The notes under the pieces: generated by a model
Databases searched by the model: none
Told to the model about the DNA's origin: nothing
Seen by the model: the letters and a program-made list of their open reading frames with translations, nothing else
Shown here: in pieces, positions 26,401-35,400 of the stretch
How positions within the stretch are numbered: position 1 is the stretch's first letter
How the letters are laid out: every line of letters starts with the position of its first letter
NCBI GenBank assembly: GCA_937123825.1
Contig: CAKZKQ010000574.1
Location: 1 to 64,000 of the forward strand
Source: an uncultured Pseudomonadota bacterium
Lineage (GTDB): Bacteria; Myxococcota_A; Bradymonadia; Bradymonadales; GCA-2716585
Length of the DNA stretch: 64,000 bases
Reading direction: 5' to 3'
Made by a program: the position numbers and the translations under genes

Positions 26401-29400
26401 AAGCTCGCCGGGCTCGGGCGCGTCGCAGACCAGCGAGCCGCCGTCACACAGGAACTGACCGACGCGGCAGGCGCCGATGTTGTTGGTGGTGCAAGAGCCA
26501 CCACCCTGCGGGTTGCCTTCGTCAACGTCGCCGTCGCAGTTGTTGTCCAGACCGTCGCAAAGCTCGGCCACAGGCTCGGCGCCTTCGCAGGCGAAGTTGC
26601 CGTTGCTGCAGACCGTCAGACCGGCCTGGCACTCACCCTGGTTGCCGGTGTCACACTGGACACCGCCGCCGGGCATCTCCGGCTCGGCCAGGGCCTGAAT
26701 CTCAGCCTGACTCATGGCCGTCCGCGAGATGACCACCTCGTCCACCAGACCGTTGAAGGCGGTGTTCGGGGTGTTGGAGCGGTGACCAATGACCAGCGGG
26801 CTGGCGTCATCCTGGAAGGCGCCGCCGCTGGTGGAGGTATGGGCCAGCGCACCATCGATGTAGATGCGGATGGTGGTGCCATCCCACGTGGCGGCCACGT
26901 GCGTCCAGCGGTCGAGGGCGATGGCCGTCGGCGCCGTGTGGTAACCGGGGTTGGTCAAGCCGTAGCCGTAGAAGGCCGGGCGGCCGTTGGCCAACGTCAG
27001 GTAGTAGGACGCCGCGCGGTAGACCGTGTAGGCCCGGGCCGAGTGGGCCGCGGGGTTGAGCCACGCCGCGATGGTGATCTGGTTGTGACGGTCCATGTCG
27101 AGCTCGGTGCCGTCGGCGGGCACGGAGCCATGGTCGCCGGTGCCGTCGAGCGCCAGGGCGTTGCCGTAGCGACCGTTGCGGCCCAGACGGGCATCGAGGT
27201 TGATGGTGCCGACGTTGTTGTCGCCGGCGTTGTCGCGGAAGGTCGAGCCGTTGTTCTCCTCGAAGGACCAGTAACCGACCAGGGCGTCGCTGGCGAAGAC
27301 CTCGGGCGCGTCGCCCACTTCGTCAGCCTGACCGTCGCAGTCGTTGTCCTGGCCGTCGCAGATTTCAACGCCGGGTTCGGGACCTTCGCAGATCAGACCC
27401 TGCTCGCCGCGGCAAACCTTGGTGCCCTGAGCGCACAGACCCTGCTGACCGGAGACGGTGCAGAAGGTGCCCTCTTGCGGGTCTTCTTCATCGATCTCGC
27501 CGTCGCAGTCGTTGTCTTCGCCGTCGCAGACTTCAGCGATGGGCGCCTGCGCGGAGCAGGTCTGCCAGTCGCCCTCGACGCAGGTCTCGGTGCCCACGCC
27601 GCAAGCCGTCTCGCAGGCCCGGTCGAAGCCGTCGGTCAGACCATCACAGTCGTTGTCCAGACCGTCGCAGGTGTTCTGGTCGAAGGCGCCCTCGGGCGTG
27701 CCCAGACCACCGAAGCCAACCAGGCGACCGTTGTCCCAGGTGCGGCAGCGGTCGTTCTCGTTGCAGTTGTTGAAGAAGAGGTTGTCGAAGCTGACCTCGA
27801 CGTTGCTCGGCACAAAGTCGTGACCCCATGCCTGGAGCGTGATGGAGGTGGTGTCGGTCGCGACCGTGCCCACCGCCGTCTGGATCCAGTTGCCACCCAG
27901 ACCGTCCATCACCAACGAACGCATCGTGTTGCCCACGCGAATCAGACGCAGGCGACCCTCGCGGGCGCTGGTGGCGCGACGGCCCGTGACCGTGTTGCCG
28001 AAGGTCGAGACATAGCCCTCACCCTCGATGCGGTCGCCGGTGCGCTGGATGGAGCCAACGCCGTCCACAATCAGACCCACGCGGATGTGGCTCTGGTTGG
28101 GCCAACCCGGCAAGCCGTAGTCGATCTGCACGTCGAAGTCGCCCTCGACCTGGAAGCGGCTGCGGATGCCACCGATGAAGGTCTCGCCGCGGGTGTTGCG
28201 GGCAATGCGGGCGCGCAGCACGCCGCCAGCCTCATCAACGCGGACACCGGCGTCACCACCCTGGTTGTAGGACGGGTTGGTGAAGGTATCCCAGCGACAG
28301 GCGGCGATGTTGCCGTCTTCAAAGTCGTCGAAGGGATCGAAGCCGCCGCAGAACTCGTCAACTTCGCCGTTGCAGTCGTTGTCGATGTCGTCGTCGCACA
28401 GCTCGGTGTCGGCAGGCTCACGCGCGCTGCACTCGCCCAGGACACCCTCGACACAGGCGCGAACGCCGTCGCCACACTGGGTCGAGCAGGCCACCGTCGT
28501 GTCTTCGTCAATCACACCGTCGCAGTTGTTGTCCTCGCCGTCGCAAACCTCGGGGCCGAAGGCCGGAGGCTCGGCGATGCCACCTTCACGGACGGTGAAG
28601 TTGTCGAAGTGCACCTCGATGTCGGAGGGCAGCGAGCCGTGGCCGTGGATGGAGAGCGCCACCGCCGTGGGGGTGGTGGGCATGTTGTCCTGACGGCCGA
28701 ACTCACGCCAACCGGCGTCGTCGTAGTAGGCAATCATGGTGCTGCCTTCGCGCACCAGGCGCAGGCGACCCTGGGTCTGGCCGGTCTCGACCAGGTTGCT
28801 CAGGACGCCGCCGAAGTTGGCGCGGTAGAACTCGTTGCCGCCGCGCTCGTTGAGGCGGTGGGCCGTGGAGTTGGCCGCCGCCAGGTTGACGCGGATGCCG
28901 CTTTCGGGGTTCCAACGCACCAGGTTGAACTCGGCGGTGATGTCGAAGTCACCCGAGACTGTGAAGCGGCTGGTCAGACCCGAAGCGTAGTTGGGCAGAC
29001 CACTGACGGCCGCGGCGGCCAGCTTGGCTTTGAGGACACCGTTGGCGACCTCGGGCTGGGTGGCGGCGCCGTTGCTCGACACCACGTTCCAGTTGCAGCG
29101 CACCAGACCACTGTCGAAGTCGTCGAAGGGATCGTCGTTCGGGCAGTAGTCGTCGATGCCGCCGTTGCAGTTGTTGTCGATGCCGTCGTCGCAGATTTCA
29201 CGACGGGGCGCCGTGACCTGGACACGCTGCAAGCTGTTGGAGCCAGTGCCACCGATGTAGAGGTAACCATCGGAGTGGTAGGTGGTCGTCAGGGTGCGAC
29301 CGACCGTGGCCACCGTGCCGTAGTTCAGGCCGCGGACCGTGTTGCCGTAGCCCGAGCCGATGCGGATGATGTCATCCTGACCGGGGTAGTTGGCCCAACG

Positions 29401-32400
29401 CTTGACGTAGAGGAAGCGACCGTCGCTGGCCACGGTACCGGCACCACCGCCAGCACCCTGAGCTTCGAAGGTGCGCACCAGGCTGGAGGCCGAGATCTCC
29501 GTCGAGCGGTGCTCGTAGATGTTGTTGCTAAAGCGCAGCGCGCCCATCCAGAAGACATCGTTGATCCAGTCGTACTGACCTTCGATGGCCTGAGTGGCGC
29601 CCTGGTTGTGAGTGGTCTCACCCAGGATGCGCTCGCGGCGCCAGTCGATCTCAACCACGCGGGCACCGTTGCTGCCAGTCCACTGGATGGCGTAGAGGGT
29701 GTCGCCCTTGGCCGAGATGCCGTCGATGTAGAGCGAGCTGGTGCCCACCTGGAACTCTTTGACCTGCGCGAAGTTGTTCTCGGGGTCGAGGACGCGCACG
29801 GTGTAGCCGTTGAAGTTGCCGCCGTTGCGGCCGTAGGCCAGGTTGAACATGTAGACGCCGTTGGAGGTGATCAACTTCCAGTCGGTGTTGACCACACCCT
29901 GGCGACGACCCAGCAGACCGCCGGGGACGTTGACCGTGGAGACATCGCCGAAGCCGTCTTCGTCGCGGGGACCGCAGACCACTTCGCCGCCGATGCAGAC
30001 CGTGGTGCTGACCTCGGCGCAGACACCGTCCAGGCCACTGTCGCAGGCGTCGCCCGCGTCGGGGTTGCCCTCGTCTTCCTGACCGTTGCAGTTGTCGTCG
30101 ATGGCGTTGCAGCGCTCGTCCGCGCCGGGGTTGATGGCGGCTTCACCGTCGTTGCAGTCGGTGTTGTCGGCCACGTAACCGTTGGGCACGGTGCAGGCGT
30201 TGCGGGCGTTGTTGGGGTTACCAAAGCCGTCGCCGTCGAAGTCGCGGAAGAAGTCGCGCTGGTTCTCGTCGATCTGACCGTTGCAGTTGTCGTCGATGTT
30301 GTTGCCGCACAGCTCGTCAGCACCGGGGTTGACGAAGTTGCGGGTGTCATCGCAGTCGCCAGCGCGGTTGGTGTAGCCGGGAGCGCCGGGGCAGACGTTG
30401 GAGGTGCGGTTGGAGCCGTAACCGTCACGGTCATCATCGCGGAAGAGCTCCACCAGGAGTTCTTCGTCGATCTGACCGTCGCAGTTGTCATCGACGCCGT
30501 TGCAGTCCTCGTCCGCATCGGGGTTGATGTTGGCGTTGTTGTCGTTGCAGTCGAGGTTGTTGCTGACGTAGCCGTTGGGCTGTTCACAGTCACGCGCCGT
30601 CAGTGATGAACCAAAGCCGTCACCATCCGAGTCGAGGTACCAAGTGCGGATGTTCTCGTCGGCGATGCCGTCGCAGTTGTCGTCAACACCGTTGCCGCAA
30701 ACCTCAGTGGCGTCGGGGTTGATGTTGGCGTTGTTGTCGTTGCAGTCGCCGTTTTCGTTGGCCCAACCATCCCACTGCGGGCAAACCCGAGCGGTCTGGT
30801 CTGTGCCGTAGTTGTCGTTGTCGCTGTCGCGGAAGCGGGTCACGCGCAGGCCTTCGTCGATGGTCCCATTACAGTTGTTGTCCAGGGCGTCACAGACTTC
30901 ATCGGCGTCGGGGTTGACATTGGCGCGCCCGTCGTCGCAGTCGGTGTTGTTCTGGACATAACCGGCGGGCTGGTCACAGGCGCGGGTGCTGACCAGACGG
31001 TTACCGAAACCGTCACTGTCACCATCGCGGTACCAGACCAGCGTGCCCTCATCGACTTGACCGTTGCAGTTGTCGTCGATGTTGTTGGCGCAGACTTCCT
31101 CTACTCGCGGGTTGACATTGGGGTTGCCGTCGTTGCAGTCACCACCAGTGTCAGCGCGGTACAGACCGGTGGGACCGCAGTTGACCACTGAGTCGTTGCT
31201 GTCACCGTAGGCGTCGCCGTCGCGGTCGAGGAAGAAGCGCGCGGTGGGCAGGCCGTTGTCGATCTGACCATCGCAGTTGTCATCGACGCCGTTGCAGACC
31301 TCGGTGGCACCGGGGCGGATGTTGATGTTGTTGTCGTTGCAGTCCTCGTTGTTGTCCACATAACCCACTGGACGCTCACAGGACAAAGTGGGCGCGTTGC
31401 CGTCACCAAAGCCGTCGCCGTCAAGGTCACGGTAGAAGCGGATTTGGTTCTCATCAACCTGACCATCACAGTTGTCATCAACGCGGTTGCCACAAACTTC
31501 GTTGACGCCGGGGTTGATGTTTTCATTGCTATCGTTGCAGTCGCCGGTCTCCTCGGCGTAGCCGGGGGTGTTGGCGCAGACGCTGGCTTCCTGGCTGGTG
31601 CCGTAACCGTCGCCATCGCTGTCGCGGTAGCGGGTCACGCGCAGGCCTTCGTCGGTCTGGCCATTACAGTTGTTGTCCACAAAGTCGCAGACTTCGGTGG
31701 CGCCGGGGTTGATGTCGGCGTCGCCGTCGTTGCAGTCGCCGGGGTTGGCACCCCAGCCGTTGTCGCCCACGCAGACGTTGCCAGCGGTGGTGCCGTAGTT
31801 GTCGCCGTCGAGGTCGCGGTAGCGACGGACGGTGACGCCTTCGTCCACGCCGTTGACGCAGTTGTCATCGATGTGGTTGCAGACCTCGGTGGCACCGGGG
31901 TTGACGTTGCGGTTGCGGTCGTTGCAGTCACCGCCGAGTTCCACATAGCCCGCCGGCTGGCTGCAAGCGCGAGTCGAGACGGTCGAGCCATAGTTGTCGC
32001 CGTCTGCGTCGCGGTAGTAGGTCACCAGGTTCTCGTCAATCTGACCGTCGCAGTCATCATCAAAACCGTTGTTGCAGATCTCTTCAACGCCAGGGTTGAT
32101 GAAGCTGCGGACATCATCACAGTCGCCGTCAGTGTCAGCACGGTAGAGACCGGTAGGACCGCAACGCACAATGCTCTGGGCGGTGCCATAACCGTCGCCG
32201 TCCTGATCGCGGAAGAAGCGCGCGGTGGGCAGGCCGTTGTCGATCTGACCGTCGCAGTTGTCATCGACGCCGTTGCAGACCTCGGTGGCACCGGGGCGGA
32301 TGTTGATGTTGTTGTCGTTGCAATCCTCGTTGTTGTCCACATAACCCGCTGGGCGATTGCAAGCCAAGATCGAAGTATTGGAGCCGAACCCATCTCCATC

Positions 32401-35400
32401 ACCATCGCGGTAGAAACGGATTTGGTTCTCATCAACTTGACCGTTGCAGTTGTCATCAACGCGGTTGCCACAGATTTCCTGGGCATCGGGGTTGATGTTT
32501 GCATTACGATCGTTGCAGTCGCCGGGCTCATCAGCATAGCCGGGGGTGTTGGCGCAGACCTGAGCGGTCTGGTTGGTGCCGTAATCGTCGCCGTCTGCAT
32601 CGCGATAGCGGGTCACGCGCAAGCCTTCGTCGATCGTCCCATTACAGTTGTTGTCAACATTGTCGCAGACTTCACGCACACCGGGGTTGATGTTGGCGTT
32701 GCGGTCATTGCAGTCACCGCCGCGGTCAGTGTAACCAGGCGGGCGATCACAAGCACTTGTGCTGGTCCCAACATCGCCGTAGGTGTCATTGTCACGGTCG
32801 ATAAAGAAGACCACCTCGTTTTCATCAATCTCCCCATCGCAGTTGTCATCGACATTGTTGCCGCAGATCTCCTGGGCGTCAGGGTTGATATTGGCGTTGT
32901 TGTCGTTGCAATCACCATCATCGACCACATAGCCGGGGGTGTTGGCGCACACGTTGCGCGCTGTGGCGCCAAATCCATCCCCGTCACGGTCACGATACCT
33001 GAGCACCAAAAGATTCTCATCAACTTGACCATCACAGTCGTTGTCCAACCCATCGCAAACTTCAACTGCGCGCGGGTTCACGTTGGCGCGACTGTCATTG
33101 CAGTCTTCATTGTTGTCCACATAACCTGCTGGACGGTCACAAGAAAGCGTGGAGCTGTTGGGGTTGCCAAAACCATCTCCATCACCATCTCGGTAGAACC
33201 GGATTCGGACCTCTTCATCCACCCCCCCGTCACAGTCATCATCGATGCTGTTGCAGACCTCGGTGGCGCTGGGGTTGACGTTCTCGTTTCGGTCATTGCA
33301 GTCACCACGACGCACTGCCCAACCTTCCCAATCAGGACAAACGCTGCCGGTCTGATTGGTGCCGTAACCGTCACCATCTTCGTCGCGGAAACGGGTCACA
33401 CGTCGGCCTTCGTCGGTCTGACCGTCACAGTCGTTGTCGAGGTTGTCGCAGACTTCGCGGGCGCCTGGGTAGATGTTGGGGTTGCCGTCGTTGCAATCGC
33501 CGCGGCGCACGGTCCAGCCGGGGGTATTGGGGCAGACCTGAGCGGCGACCGTACCAAAGCCATCGCCGTCGTTGTCGCGGTAGCGGGTGGTCAGCAGACC
33601 TTCATCGGTCTGACCGTTGCAGTTGTCATCGACGCCGTTGCAGACCTCGGTCTGACCAGGGTTGATGTTGGGGTCACTGTCATTGCAGTCACCACCACTT
33701 TCCACATAACCATTGGGCTGGACACAAGAGGTGGTCGTCGAACCGCTGTTGCCAAAGCCGTCGCCGTCCGTGTCGCGGTACCAGGTGCGCTGGCCTTCAT
33801 CGATGGTGCCGTTGCAGTTGTCATCCAGGCCGTTGCCGCAGATCTCGGAGCGGCCGGGGTTCATGTTGATGTTGAAGTCGTTGCAGTCGCCCAGCTGGTT
33901 GGTGAAACCGGGGGTGCCGGGGCAGACGTTGACGGTGTCGCCGCCGCTGGAGTAGCTGATCTGGGCGTAGACCGTCACAGCGCCAACGTTACCACTCAGG
34001 AAGATGTCGAGGTTGGCCAGGCGGTCGTTGAAACGCGCGTTCCAGAACGCCGCCGAGACCGTGAAGCGGTGGCGGACCCAGCAGTTGGAGCAGGTGCCGT
34101 AGCGGAAGGCGTCGCCCACCGCAGCGCCGTCCAACTGGACCGGCAGGTACTCGCTCGAAGAGTTGATGTCGCCGTTGGCCCAGATGTCCAGGGTCACGTT
34201 GGAGGCCGCCGGGGGCAGGTCGCGCAGCGTGTAGCGGGCGAACTGGCCGCGGGGGCGGTATTGCTGACCGGTGGTTTGTGAGAAGTTGCGGCGAGCCTGG
34301 GCGTAACCATCGCGATCGTTGTCGCGGTAGAGGTTTTCGCGCAGACCTTCGTCAACGGTCCCATTACAGTTGTTATCAAGGTTGTCGCAAACCTCGGTCC
34401 GACCCGGGTTGATGTTGACGTTGCTGTCGTTGCAGTCACCAGGGCGCGACGTGTAACCAGGGGGCTGGTCACAAGCACGAGTCGTCGCAGTCGTGCCGTA
34501 GGTATCGCCATCGCTGTCGCGGTAAAAAGTCACCAGGTTTTCGTCGACCCGACCATCGCAGTTGTTGTCCAGGTCATCGCCGCAGACCTCAGAAAGGCCG
34601 GGGTTCATCCGGTCTTCGTTGTCGTTGCAGTCGCCGGTGCTGCTGGTATAACCAGGGGCGTTGGGGCAGACGTTGTAGGTTCGACCGGTGGAGTATGTCA
34701 CTTGGAGGTAAGTGCGGGCGGCACCAACACCGTTGCGGTTGTAAATTCGGAAGTCCACGCGCTGGTCAGCGACGTAGCGGTTCCAGTCGGCCTCAGAGAC
34801 CGTGTGGGCTTGAGAGCGCCAGCAGTTGGAGCAGGTGCTGAACCGGAAGAAGTCACCGCGGAACTGGCCGTCGATGTTCAACCCCAGATACTCGCTTGAG
34901 GAGTTGATGTCGCCGTTGGCAAAGACCGTGACGCTCACGTTGCCGCGCGCTTCGGGCAGATCGCGGTAGGTCCAGTTGGCGGTGATGCTCAGCTCACTGG
35001 TCTGGAAGGACTGTGTGCCGCTGCCAACGCCGTAACCGTCTCCGTCGCGGTCTCGGTAGCGGGCCACAAGCAAGCCTTCATCGGCTTGGCCATCACAGTC
35101 ATCATCAATGCCGTTGCAGACCTCGCGGGCGCCCGGGTTGATGTTGGCGTTGCCGTCGTTGCAGTCGGTGTTGTTGGTGACATAACCGCCGGGCTGCGAA
35201 CAAGCGGTGCGGCGAGAAGCCGGGTTACCGTAGTTGTCGCCGTCGGCGTCGCGGTAGTAGTTCACCAGGTTTTCATCGATCCGACCATCGCAGTTGTCAT
35301 CAACGCCGTTGTTGCAGACTTCGTCCACACCGGGGTTGATGTTTCGGTTGTTGTCGTTGCAGTCGCCCTGGCGCGTCGCGCGGAAGTTGCCTTGCGGACC

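Noticed and set aside
23389..34281. Long plus-strand open frames (2,405 and 945 codons) antisense to the MopE giant
   Set aside because: Same reason: the repeated sense codons for Asp, Asn, Gly and Cys read as Val/Ile/Ala in the antisense frame. No start region, ribosome-binding site or recognisable domain was seen.
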